Assembly (NCBI GenBank): GCA_964595905.1
Contig: CAZQSU010000003.1
Coordinates: forward strand, 4,386-68,385
Origin: JAFDWI01 sp964595905
GTDB taxonomy: Bacteria > Actinomycetota > Acidimicrobiia > Acidimicrobiales > Iamiaceae
DNA: 64,000 nt
Reading direction: 5' to 3'
Shown piece by piece: positions 7,878 to 16,900 of the stretch. The notes beneath the pieces were generated by a model that was not told the DNA's origin, made no database searches, and saw only the letters and a list, made by a program, of their open reading frames with translations. Every line of letters begins with the position of its first letter. The first letter of the stretch is position 1. Position numbers and translations under genes: made by a program.

Positions 7878-8231
7878 GTGCCCGACGACGAACCGAACCC
7901 GTCGCTTTCGGAGATCAAATCCGAGTTGTTCAAGGCACTCGCCCATCCGGCCAGAGTGCGTGCCCTCGAGGTGCTCAGCGACGCCCCGCGCTCGGTGAGT
8001 GACCTCCAGCCGCTCGTCGCGATCGAATCATCGCATCTGTCGCACCAGTTGGCGGTGCTGCGACGCGCCGGGCTCGTCACCAAACGCAAGGACGGATCGT
8101 CGGTGATCTACTCCCTGGCCGATCCCCTCGTCGCCGATCTGCTGGCGGTGGCCCGCCGGCTGCTGCTCGCGACCCTGGTCCCGACCGGTGAGTTGCTCGC
8201 GGATCTCAGCGCCGAAGTCGGGGATTCGTGA
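7878..8231 (+). CDS. ArsR/SmtB family winged-helix repressor
   Basis: 117 aa from GTG 7878, preceded by a GAGGAG sequence about 8 nt upstream. The winged helix is evident in ELFKALAHPARVRALEVL, then SVSDLQPLVAIESSHLSHQLAVLRRAGLVTKRKDG, then SVIYSLADP. The metal-box cysteines of the ArsR alpha-3 site are absent, so it probably senses something other than a thiophilic metal. It overlaps the SulP gene by 4 bp (GTGA), so it most likely controls that transporter and itself. Confidence 0.85.
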   Translation: MPDDEPNPSLSEIKSELFKALAHPARVRALEVLSDAPRSVSDLQPLVAIESSHLSHQLAVLRRAGLVTKRKDGSSVIYSLADPLVADLLAVARRLLLATLVPTGELLADLSAEVGDS

Positions 8232-10054
8232 CCCGGCCGGTGCGTTCGATGATGCCGACCAGCGCCGACTACCGCCAGCTGCGCCATTCCTGGCGCCACG
8301 ACCTGCTCGCCGGGGTGACCGTGGGCATCGTGGCGCTCCCCCTGGCACTGGCCTTCGGCGTGGCCAGTGGACTCGGCCCGGGGCCCGGCCTGGTGACCGC
8401 CATCGTCGCCGGACTCGTCGCGGGCGTGTTCGGCGGATCCCACGTGCAGGTGTCCGGACCGACCGGGGCGATGGTCGTGGTGCTGGCGCCGCTGGTCGCA
8501 CGCCATGGTGCGGAGGCCGTCGCCGTCGTGGGGGTACTGGCGGGTGTGGTGCTCCTCGCCGCGGCCGCGCTGCGGCTGGGTCGGATCCTCGACTACCTCC
8601 CGTGGCCGGTGGTCGAGGGGTTCACCCTCGGGATCGCCGTGATCATCTTCCTGCAGCAGGTTCCCCTCGCGGTCGGGGCGGCCGCACCCGAGCCGGGCAA
8701 CACCGCCGTGGTGGCCGTTCGTGCCGTCGTCGACGCCTGGGGAACCGACATCGTCGCGACGCTCGTGGTCGTGGCCATCGTGGTCGCGGTCATGGTGCTG
8801 GCACCCCGCGTCCGCCCGACCCTGCCCGCGTCGCTTCCGGCGGTGGTGGTCGCCACGGTCATCGCCGGTATCGTCGGGTTGCAGATCCCCCCGATCGGCG
8901 AGCTGCCTGCCGCGCTGCCGTCGTTCGGGTGGCCCGACGTCGGTTTGGGGGAGCTCGGCCGGTTCGTGCCTGCCGCTCTGGCGGTGGCCGCCCTGGCCGG
9001 TGTCGAGAGCCTGCTCGCGGCGAAGGTCGCCGACGGGCTGACCGACGTGCCACCACACGAACCGGGCCGCGAACTGTTCGGACAGGGCCTCGCCAACATC
9101 GCCGCGTCGTTGTCGGGTGGGATGCCCGCCACCGGCGCCATCGCCCGGACCGCGGTCAACATCCGTGCCCGCGCCCGCACGCGGCTGTCGTCGATCACCC
9201 ACTCGATCTTCCTGCTCGTCGTGGTCGTCGCCGGGTCTGCGCTGGTTGCCCGCATCCCACTGGCGGCTCTGGCCGCGGTGCTGATGATGACCGCGCTGCG
9301 CATGGTCGGCTGGCGGCGGATCCGCGAGGTGCTCGGGACGACCCGCAGTGATGCGACCGTGCTGGTGATCACCGCGACCGCGACGATCGCGTTCGATCTG
9401 GTCGTGGCCGTGTTGGTGGGGCTCACCTTCGCTGGCGTGCTCACCGCGGTGAAGCTCCTCGGGACCGGGCGTGGCCGGCTCGGCCTGGGCTTCGACCGGG
9501 TGCGCGGGCCCGGCGCGCGGGCGAAACGGCAGGTCATCGATGCGCCGGTGTCTGTGCAGGTTCCCGACGGCGCCGGTCGGGTGCTGGCGTTCCGGCTCCA
9601 GGGGCCGGTGCATTTCGGGGGCGTGAGTCGCCTGGCCGAGCAGCTCTCGGCCACCGGCGACGCCGAGGTCGTGATCATCCGGCTTCCCGAGGTACCGCTG
9701 ATCGACGCCACCGGAGCGCGCGCCCTCGGTGAGGTGACCCAGGAGCTGGAGTCCCGCGGGGTGACCGTGTTGCTGAAGGGCCTGCAACCCGACCACGAAC
9801 GGCTGCTGCACCAGGTGGGGACGCTTGATCGCCTCGCGACCCGGGATCATGTCTTCGCCGACCTTGGCGCGGCGACCGATCACGCGCGCCACCACCTGAG
9901 CGGGCCGGGTCGACCCGCCGGGACGAGCGGGTGCCATGTGGTCAGTTCAGCGCGGGGACGGCCAGGAGCACCGGGGGCACGGCCACCAGAGCGACGGCGA
10001 CACCGACGATCACGGCCTGGATCTGCAGACCCAACGGACGCCACCCGTCGCTGA
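8228..10054 (+). CDS. SulP family anion transporter with STAS domain
   Basis: 608 aa from GTG 8228, overlapping the ArsR stop. The transmembrane core (residues about 15-410) has the SulP signature regions PLALAFGVASGLGPGPGL and GSHVQVSGPTGAM, then GMPATGAIARTAVNIRARA, followed by a cytoplasmic STAS domain (about 440-550; VIIRLPEVPLIDATGARAL). SulP proteins move sulfate, bicarbonate or other anions across the inner membrane; the substrate here is unknown. The last 38 codons (an Arg/Pro-rich tail) overlap the 3' end of the convergent M56 peptidase gene by 113 bp. That tail may be non-essential read-through past the functional domain. Confidence 0.85.
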   Translation: MTRPVRSMMPTSADYRQLRHSWRHDLLAGVTVGIVALPLALAFGVASGLGPGPGLVTAIVAGLVAGVFGGSHVQVSGPTGAMVVVLAPLVARHGAEAVAVVGVLAGVVLLAAAALRLGRILDYLPWPVVEGFTLGIAVIIFLQQVPLAVGAAAPEPGNTAVVAVRAVVDAWGTDIVATLVVVAIVVAVMVLAPRVRPTLPASLPAVVVATVIAGIVGLQIPPIGELPAALPSFGWPDVGLGELGRFVPAALAVAALAGVESLLAAKVADGLTDVPPHEPGRELFGQGLANIAASLSGGMPATGAIARTAVNIRARARTRLSSITHSIFLLVVVVAGSALVARIPLAALAAVLMMTALRMVGWRRIREVLGTTRSDATVLVITATATIAFDLVVAVLVGLTFAGVLTAVKLLGTGRGRLGLGFDRVRGPGARAKRQVIDAPVSVQVPDGAGRVLAFRLQGPVHFGGVSRLAEQLSATGDAEVVIIRLPEVPLIDATGARALGEVTQELESRGVTVLLKGLQPDHERLLHQVGTLDRLATRDHVFADLGAATDHARHHLSGPGRPAGTSGCHVVSSARGRPGAPGARPPERRRHRRSRPGSADPTDATRR

Positions 10055-10877
10055 GGCGTGCCTCACGGCGGGCGATCGAGACGGGATCGGCCGCCGGTGA
10101 CCGATCGTGACCGGCTGAAGCGGGCCCGGGAGTCGCACCGACGACGCGGATCGCCGAGGCGAGGGTGGCGTCGTCGTTGGTCCGCCGGGCCGCGTCGTCG
10201 GCGAGCATCTCGACCAGGATGCCGACCGCGTCGAGCGAACGCGTCGCGATCGGAAACCAGGGGAGCGAACTCCGCCAGGCCTCGAAGGCCACGACGACCA
10301 GATGGTGCCGCTGGCCGACGTGGGCCCGTTCGTGGGCGACGACCGCCTGGACCTCGGCGTCGTCGAGCACGCCGAGGAGGCCCGCGGAAAGCACCGTCAC
10401 CGACCGGGGAGCGGCGGGCAGGCAGTAGGCGATCGGTGCCTCGTGATCGAGCAGATGCACGCCGGGTCGATCGGGTACCGGCGTGCTCAACAGCTGCAGG
10501 AGTTGCAGGTGCCGGAGGCGTTGGCGACGGGTGCGAACGATCGTGATCACCAGGTTCAGCACCAGGTGGATTCCGAGCAGCACCGCACTGGAAAGCGCGA
10601 ACATCTCCGGAAAGCTCGTGCCCGGGGGAAGCGTGCCGTCGCCGAAGGCGTCGACGAACGCCGTCGCCGCCGCGATCGGATGGGATCCGAACGAGTTCAG
10701 CCCGAAGGTGAGCAACGCTCCGATCATCGACAGACCGCCGGCCAACGCGATCGCCTGCCAGAGCAGCAAGGCGGCGCCCGGCGCGCGGGCGGGCCAGTCG
10801 ACCGAGCTCAGGACGATGGGGACCGGCCAGGCGAGCACGACCGCCAAGAGCGCGAGGAGCGCAGCGGCAGCGACCAT
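9942..10877 (-). CDS. BlaR1/M56-like membrane zinc peptidase
   Basis: 311 aa. It has hydrophobic segments at about residues 1-20, 35-60 and 90-112, then a cytoplasmic-facing peptidase region with the zinc motif VAHERAHVGQ (HExxH, about residue 183) and a downstream Glu (VEMLADDAARR). A last hydrophobic helix closes the protein. M56 peptidases sense a signal at the membrane and cleave BlaI-type repressors. The penicillin-binding sensor domain of classical BlaR1 is absent, so beta-lactam sensing is unlikely. It follows the BlaI-like gene by 8 bp on the same strand, forming a regulator/peptidase pair next to the cytochrome bd operon. Confidence 0.85.
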   Translation of the reverse strand: MVAAAALLALLAVVLAWPVPIVLSSVDWPARAPGAALLLWQAIALAGGLSMIGALLTFGLNSFGSHPIAAATAFVDAFGDGTLPPGTSFPEMFALSSAVLLGIHLVLNLVITIVRTRRQRLRHLQLLQLLSTPVPDRPGVHLLDHEAPIAYCLPAAPRSVTVLSAGLLGVLDDAEVQAVVAHERAHVGQRHHLVVVAFEAWRSSLPWFPIATRSLDAVGILVEMLADDAARRTNDDATLASAIRVVGATPGPASAGHDRSPAADPVSIARREARLSDGWRPLGLQIQAVIVGVAVALVAVPPVLLAVPALN

Positions 10878-10885
10878 CGGCTTGG

Positions 10886-11248
10886 TCAGCGTGACTCGAG
10901 AAGGTGCCGGAGTTCGTCCGCCTCTTCGGGCGAGACCCGACCCACGAATCGGGCGAGCACGGCGTCGCGGTTGTGCGCCTGGCCCAGTACCTCGTGCATG
11001 AGTTCGGCCATGTGCTCCGCCCGCGGCATGGTGGCCGCGTACGTGTGCGGTCGGGAGCCCCGGTCGCGTACGACCAGATCCTTGGCTTCCAGGCGCGCCA
11101 GCACCGTCAGCACCGTGGTGGCGGCGAGGGGTCGGGGTGACCCGTCGGTCTCGTTCAGGGTGCGCCGGACCTCGGGCGCGCTCAGGGGCGCTCCGGCGTC
11201 CCAGAGCGTGTCCATGACCCGGCGTTCGAGGTCTCCAAGACTGGCCAT
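10886..11248 (-). CDS. BlaI/MecI family repressor
   Basis: 120 aa from ATG 11248; the longer frame would start inside the operator. The winged helix reads GDLERRVMDTLW, LSAPEVRRTLN and LAATTVLTVLARLEAKDLVVRDRGSRPHTYAA, followed by a dimerisation helix. BlaI proteins repress promoters by binding TACA/TGTA-type palindromes and are cleaved by M56 peptidases. The two TTCTAC-N5-GTAGAA palindromes at 11257 and 11305 are the obvious sites. They place both this gene and the divergent cydA-cydB-cydDC operon under its control. A TAGAAT box 7 nt before the ATG overlaps the first palindrome. Confidence 0.88.
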   Translation of the reverse strand: MASLGDLERRVMDTLWDAGAPLSAPEVRRTLNETDGSPRPLAATTVLTVLARLEAKDLVVRDRGSRPHTYAATMPRAEHMAELMHEVLGQAHNRDAVLARFVGRVSPEEADELRHLLESR

Positions 11249-11256
11249 CACAGATA

Positions 11257-11273
11257 TTCTACTCGATGTAGAA
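11257..11273. promoter_or_regulatory. BlaI-type operator 1 (TTCTAC-TCGAT-GTAGAA)
   Basis: A perfect 6+6 palindrome with a 5-nt spacer, ending 9 bp from the BlaI start. On the minus strand it overlaps the TAGAAT -10-like box at 11256-11261, so binding would block blaI transcription. Confidence 0.75.
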
Positions 11274-11304
11274 ATCGGCCGCCGCACCTGCTAGAACGAC
11301 AGTG

Positions 11305-11321
11305 TTCTACGTCGTGTAGAA
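11305..11321. promoter_or_regulatory. BlaI-type operator 2 (TTCTAC-GTCGT-GTAGAA)
   Basis: A second perfect copy, 48 bp from the first and 22 bp before the GTG of cydA. A reversed half-site pair TAGAAC-N6-GTTCTA (11292-11309) overlaps its left arm. The position fits repression of the cytochrome bd operon. Confidence 0.75.
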
Positions 11322-11343
11322 GACTGACCGCTCGGAGCCGCAG

Positions 11344-12921
11344 GTGAACGAGATCGATCCACTGCTCATCGGACGTTGGCAGTTCGGCATCACGACCGTC
11401 TACCACTTCTGGATGGTGCCCCTGACGATCGGGCTCGGCCCGATCGTCGTGTACTTCCAATGGCGCTGGCACCGCACCGGCGACGAGCGCTTCCTGCGCA
11501 TGACCAGGTTCTGGGGCAAGTTGTACCTGATCAACTTCGTCATGGGCGTGGCCACCGGCATCGTCCAGGAGTTCCAGTTCGGGCTCGCCTGGAGTGAGTA
11601 CAGCCGGTTCGTCGGTGACGTGTTCGGCGCCCCGCTGGCGATGGAGGCGCTGTTGGCGTTCTTCCTCGAATCCACCTTCCTGGGGCTGTGGATCTTCGGT
11701 TGGGACCGACTCTCGGCGCGGGTGCATCTGACGTGTCTGACGCTCGCCGTGGGCGCGTCGGTGCTGTCCGCGTACTTCATCATCGCCGCGAACTCCTGGA
11801 TGCAGCACCCCGTGGGTGTCGAGCTGGTCGACGGTCGCCCGATCCTGAACGACATCGGTGCGGTGCTCACCAACGACACCGCCGTCGTCGCGTTCATCCA
11901 CGCGATCTTCGGTTCGCTCGCGGTGGGCGGCGCGTTCGTCCTGGGCATCGCGTGGTACCACCTGTGGCGTCGTCGCCGTGACCGGATCGACACCGTCGAC
12001 GACGCAAGTCGGGTCGTCGTCGGCGAAGCATCCGACGTGCCGGGTCGTGACCGCACCGACCACCGGGTGTGGTTGGGTTCGCTGCGGACCGGTGCCGTGA
12101 TCGCGCTGGTCTCGTTCGCGGGTCTGTCGATCTCCGGTGACTTCCAGGGTCGGCTCATGTTCGAACAGCAGCCGATGAAGATGGCCGCGGCCGAAGCCGC
12201 GTGCCACACGGGAACGGGCTTCTCGGTGCTGTCGATCGGCGGCGTCGGAAGCCGGGACTGTGACGACGTGCGAACCGTGATCGAGATTCCCGGGTTGTTG
12301 TCGTTCCTGGCGAAGGGCGACTTCGACACCCCCGTGCGTGGCGTCGACGAACTGATCCCCGAGTACCAGGACGAGTACGGCACCCACCTGCCCGACGATC
12401 CGCTCTACGGCGAACGGGCGGGCCAGGAGATCGACTACCTGCCCATCATGAGCGTCACCTACTGGGGATTCCGTCTCATGATCGGCTTCGGTGCGGTGGC
12501 CGCGGTCGCAGCGGCGCTCGCCCTGTGGCTCACCCGGCGGGGGACGGTGCCCACTTCGGCGGGCCTGATGCGCCTGGCGATCCTCGGCATCTTCGCCCCG
12601 TTCATCGCGAACTCGGCGGGGTGGATCTTCACCGAGATGGGCCGCCAACCCTTCGTGGTGGCGCCCAATCCGACGGGCGTCGACGGCGTGTTCATGTTCA
12701 CCGCCGCCGCGCTCTCGCCGCGGGTCACCTTCGCCCAGATCCTGTTCTCACTCGTCACCCTGGGCCTGGTGTACCTGGGCCTCATCGTCGTCGAGGTGAT
12801 CCTGATCGCCAAGTACGTCCGCGGCGGCGTCCCCAGCGCGATGCCCGAGTTGGGCGCACCCGAAGGCGACGACCCCGACCGCACCGACTCCGACGGCGAC
12901 GTCCTCGCCTTCGCCTACTGA
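11344..12921 (+). CDS. cydA: Cytochrome bd ubiquinol/menaquinol oxidase subunit I
   Basis: 525 aa from GTG 11344. Diagnostic elements are the first-helix heme ligand His (WQFGITTVYHFWMVPLTIGL region), the second heme His (AFIHAIFGSLAVGG), the quinol-binding Q-loop FEQQPMKMAAAEA and the heme-b558 Met region WIFTEMGRQPFVV. About nine membrane helices are visible. The enzyme reduces oxygen to water with quinol electrons at high affinity. It is the first gene of cydA-cydB-cydDC, 11 bp ahead of cydB. Two BlaI-type palindromes lie between it and the divergent BlaI gene, implying control by a peptidase-relieved repressor and not the more usual redox regulator. Confidence 0.95.
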   Translation: MNEIDPLLIGRWQFGITTVYHFWMVPLTIGLGPIVVYFQWRWHRTGDERFLRMTRFWGKLYLINFVMGVATGIVQEFQFGLAWSEYSRFVGDVFGAPLAMEALLAFFLESTFLGLWIFGWDRLSARVHLTCLTLAVGASVLSAYFIIAANSWMQHPVGVELVDGRPILNDIGAVLTNDTAVVAFIHAIFGSLAVGGAFVLGIAWYHLWRRRRDRIDTVDDASRVVVGEASDVPGRDRTDHRVWLGSLRTGAVIALVSFAGLSISGDFQGRLMFEQQPMKMAAAEAACHTGTGFSVLSIGGVGSRDCDDVRTVIEIPGLLSFLAKGDFDTPVRGVDELIPEYQDEYGTHLPDDPLYGERAGQEIDYLPIMSVTYWGFRLMIGFGAVAAVAAALALWLTRRGTVPTSAGLMRLAILGIFAPFIANSAGWIFTEMGRQPFVVAPNPTGVDGVFMFTAAALSPRVTFAQILFSLVTLGLVYLGLIVVEVILIAKYVRGGVPSAMPELGAPEGDDPDRTDSDGDVLAFAY

Positions 12922-12932
12922 AGGGAGCCCCC

Positions 12933-13979
12933 GTGGACTGGTTGCCGACTCTGTGGTTCGTGCTCATCGCGGTGCTCTGGACCGGGTTTCTCTTCCTGGA
13001 GGGATTCGATCTGGGCGTGGGCATGCGGATGTTGTTCGGCCGTCACTCCGAGACCGAACGTCGCGTCATGTTGAACACCATCGGGCCGGTCTGGGACGGC
13101 AACGAGGTGTGGTTGATCACCGCCGGCGGCGCCATGTTCGCCGCCTTCCCCATGTGGTACGCGTCGCTGATCTCCACCCTGTACCTCCCGGTGGTGCTGG
13201 TGCTGCTGGGCCTGATCTTCCGGGCCGTGGGCATCGAGTTCCGCGGCAAAGGCGCCACGGCCCGGTGGCGACGGTCCTGGGACCGCGCCATCGGCCTGGG
13301 TTCGCTGGTGGCTGCGTTCGGCATCGGCGCAATGCTCGCCCTGACCACCCTGGGGTTGCCCATCGACGCCAACGGCGACCCGGTGGGCGGCGCGTTCGCC
13401 TGGTTCACCCCGGCCGCGGTGCTGGGAGGTGCCGCGTTCGTGGGGTTCAGTGTGCTGCACGGCTCCACCTTCCTCGGCCTGAAAGCCGACGGCGGGGTGC
13501 GGACCCGCTCGGGACGCCTCGCCGCGACGACCGGCCCGCTGCTGGTGCTTCCCCTCGCCGTGTGGGCGCTGGTGATGCAGGTGCGTTCCGGAGGCGCGGT
13601 GAGTTGGGCGGCGACCATCGTCGCCGTGGCGTGCGCACTGGGCGGCTGGGTCGCGGCGCGCCGGGAACGGGAAGGATGGGCGTTCGTCGGCTTCGGGGCC
13701 TTCGTGGTGACGGGCGCGGCGGCGGTCTTCTGGGCCGCCTACCCGGTGGTGCTTCCCTCCACCGTCGACGGGGCGTTCGACCTGACCATCGCCAATGCGT
13801 CCTCGTCGCCGTACACGCTCGGGGTGATGTCGGTGGTCGCGCTTTTCGGAGTCCCCCTGGTACTGGGGTACCAGTCGTGGAGCTATTGGGTGTTTCGCAA
13901 GCGGATCGCGCCCTCGCACATCCCCGGCGCAACCGAGGCGCATCCCGAGGCCGAAGCGGTCGACGCCGGGCGTCCATGA
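12933..13979 (+). CDS. cydB: Cytochrome bd oxidase subunit II
   Basis: 348 aa from GTG 12933, preceded by GAAGGGAG. It begins with the family's WFVLIAVLWTGFLFLEGFDLGVGM and has the conserved NTIGPVWDGNEVWLITAGGAMFAAFP region, plus about eight helices. CydB pairs with CydA to form the membrane oxidase. Its stop overlaps the start of the cydDC gene (ATGA), so the three genes are translationally linked. Confidence 0.95.
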   Translation: MDWLPTLWFVLIAVLWTGFLFLEGFDLGVGMRMLFGRHSETERRVMLNTIGPVWDGNEVWLITAGGAMFAAFPMWYASLISTLYLPVVLVLLGLIFRAVGIEFRGKGATARWRRSWDRAIGLGSLVAAFGIGAMLALTTLGLPIDANGDPVGGAFAWFTPAAVLGGAAFVGFSVLHGSTFLGLKADGGVRTRSGRLAATTGPLLVLPLAVWALVMQVRSGGAVSWAATIVAVACALGGWVAARREREGWAFVGFGAFVVTGAAAVFWAAYPVVLPSTVDGAFDLTIANASSSPYTLGVMSVVALFGVPLVLGYQSWSYWVFRKRIAPSHIPGATEAHPEAEAVDAGRP

Positions 13980-16900
13980 CCCCCCGGGCCACCCCGCTGC
14001 AAGGCTTCGCCCAGGTGCCCAAGGCCCGTTGGGGTGTGCTCGGTGCGCTGGCGGTGCTCGGCGCGCTCGGCCTGGTGCTCGTCGCCGAGGCCGTGTCCCG
14101 GGGCATCGCCGCGGTCGTCGCCGGCGAACCGCTCGAGAACGGAGTGCTGTGGATCGGCGTCGTCGGGGTGACCGTGCGGGCCGTCGCGACGTGGGCATCC
14201 CAGGTCGCCGCCGCCCGAACCGCCTCCGGCATCGAAGGGCGGCTCCGCCTCCGACTCGTCGAGCACGTCGTCGCCGGTCCCGGCGAACGCGTCGGACGAG
14301 CGGCGATCCTCGCGACCAGGGGACTGGACGACCTGGACGCCTACTACCGCGACTTCCTGCCGGCGATCGTCGGCGCAGCGTGCGTTCCGCCGCTGGTCGG
14401 CGCCCGAATCCTCTACGCGGACCCACTCAGCGCCGGGATCATCGTGCTGTGTGTCCCCCTCGTCCCCGTGTTCATGTCGCTGATCGGCAAGCACACCGCC
14501 GAGCGGGTACGGGAGCGCGCCGACGCGCTCGCGGCGCTGTCGAACCACCTGGTCGAACTCGCGAGAGGGCTCCCCGTCCTGGTCGGTCTGGGGCGCGTCG
14601 GCGACCAGACCGGGATGCTCCGCGGCATCTCCGAGCGGCACCGGCGTTCGGCGATGGCCACCCTGCGGATCGCGTTCGTCTCCGCGCTCGCCCTGGAACT
14701 CATCGCCACGATCTCGGTCGCGGTGGTCGCGGTGTTCATCGGGTTGCGGCTCGTGGGAGGTTCCCTCGGTCTGCAGACCGGGCTGGTCGTCCTCGTCCTC
14801 GCCCCGGAGTGCTTCCTGCCGTTCCGCCGACTCGGCTCGGCCTTCCATGCGTCCGAAGACGGCCTGGAGGCACTGCGTCGCGCCGAGGAGACGCTGGCGA
14901 CGCCGCCCGTGGACGGTCCCGATCATCACGTGGGCACCCCCGTCCGGGTGCAGGGCCTCACGGTCCGCTACAGCGACCGGAACACCGACGCGGTCGCCGA
15001 CCTGTCGTTCACCGCTCCCACCGGCGAGGTGACCCTGCTCGCCGGGCCCAGCGGATCGGGCAAGTCCACGGTGCTGCGGCTCCTCGCCGGGTTGCGGCCC
15101 GCCGACGCCACGATCCACGGGACCCTCACCACCCCGACGGGGGTCGCCTGGTTGCCCCAGCATCCCCAGCCGGTCGCGGCGACCCCACGAGCCGAGCTGC
15201 ACGCCCACGGCATCGACGACCCGGACGAGGCCCGGGAGTTGCTCGAACGGGTGGGACTCGCCGACGCCATGGCCACCGACACGCTGCGGTTGAGTCCGGG
15301 CGAGATGCGTCGCCTGGCGTTCGCCCGGGTGTTGGCGCGGGTGCGCCGAGGCGCTGCACTGGTCGTGCTCGACGAACCGACCGCCCATCTCGACCCGGTC
15401 ACCGCGGCCCGGGTGCATGCCGAGATCGCGGCACTGCGCCGCAACGTGACGGTCGTGGTCGCCTCCCACGATCCGCGGGTCCAGAGGCTGGCCGACAGCA
15501 CCGTCCGCCTCGTCCCCGACGACGTCGCAGGTCGGGCCGGTGTTCCCGGAACCCTCGCGTCGCCGGCGCCCACGAGAAGTGCGCCCCGATCCCGACCTGC
15601 CACGTCCCCGGACGTGCCGTCGACGCGCCACGGGACACTCGGGGAGTTGGCGGCGTTCCTGCGGCCGGTGCGGTGGCGCTTTCTCGCCGCGGCCGCGATC
15701 GCCGCGGCGGCGTCCGGATTCGCGATCGCGCTCACCGCGGTGTCGGCGTGGTTGATCGTGCGGGCGGGTCAGGGGGTCGCGCTCATGTACCTGATCGTCG
15801 CGATCGTGGGAGTGCGCTTCTTCGGGGTCGGACGGGCGGTGTTGCACTATGTCGACCGGCTGGTCACCCATGACGCGACCTTCCGGGCGGCGACCGCGTT
15901 GCGGCTGCGGCTGTGGGGCGCACTGGCCCGCAAGGGGCCCGCCGACCGGGCGTTGCTGGGAGCGGGGGGAACGTTGGGGACGCTGGTGGCCGACGCCGAT
16001 GAGGTCCGGGATCTCGCTCCCCGGGTGGTGACTCCGATCCTCACCGCGGTGCTCGTGTGGCTCGGCGCGGCGGTCGGGATCGGGTTGCTGCTCCCTGTCG
16101 CCGGGATGCTGGTGGTCACGATCGGGCTGGTCGCGCTCGTCGTACCCGGGCTGGTCGGTGCCGGGGCGGGTCGTCGGGCCAGGGCCCACGCCGATGCATT
16201 GCGGGCCGAGCTCTTGAGCGTGGTCGCCGCCACCTACACCGCGTCCGACGACGTACGCGGCAACGACGTCACCTCATACGCCCTGGCTCGGATCCATCGC
16301 CTCGACACCGCCCGTGTCCGCGCTGATCAGCGGGCCACCCGTGCCGCCGGGCTCGGCGACGCGCTCGTGGTCGCGTGCTGCGGTCTCCTCGCGTTCGCGA
16401 TGTTTCCCGTCGCCGTCCCGGCCACCGGGTCGGGCGCCGTCTCCGCCGCCGTCGTCGCGGTGCTGGTGCTCACGCCACTCGGGCTGATCGAGCCCTTCAC
16501 CGGCGTGGTGCAGGCCGTGACGCGGTGGCCGGTACTGGCCCAGATCCTGAGGCGACTGCACGGTGTCACCGCCCGGGTCGACCGGGTCATCCCGGGCGAC
16601 GAGTGCCTCACCGGAGTCTCAGAGGTCGCACTCGACGCGGTCGCGTATCGCTACCCCGGCACCGACGCCGCGGTGTTCGAAGCTCTCGATGTCCGCGTGC
16701 GGGCCGGACAGTGGCTGGTCGTGACCGGGCCGAGCGGGTCAGGCAAGTCCACGCTGCTGGCGCTGCTGCTGCGTCACCTGGAGCCGACCGCGGGCAGGTA
16801 CCTGCTCGACGGTGAAGACGTGCACGCGTTCGACGTCGACAGCGTGCGGCGCCACCTGGCGTGGTGTCCCCAGGAGGCGCACCTGTTCGACTCGACGCTG

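Noticed and set aside
8108..9937. 609-codon open frame on the minus strand opposite SulP
   Set aside because: Shadow of a clear SulP gene with intact transmembrane and STAS motifs on the plus strand.
13883..16189. 768-codon open frame on the minus strand opposite cydDC
   Set aside because: Shadow of cydDC: repetitive Arg/Gly/Asp/His/Gln-rich sequence, no domain.
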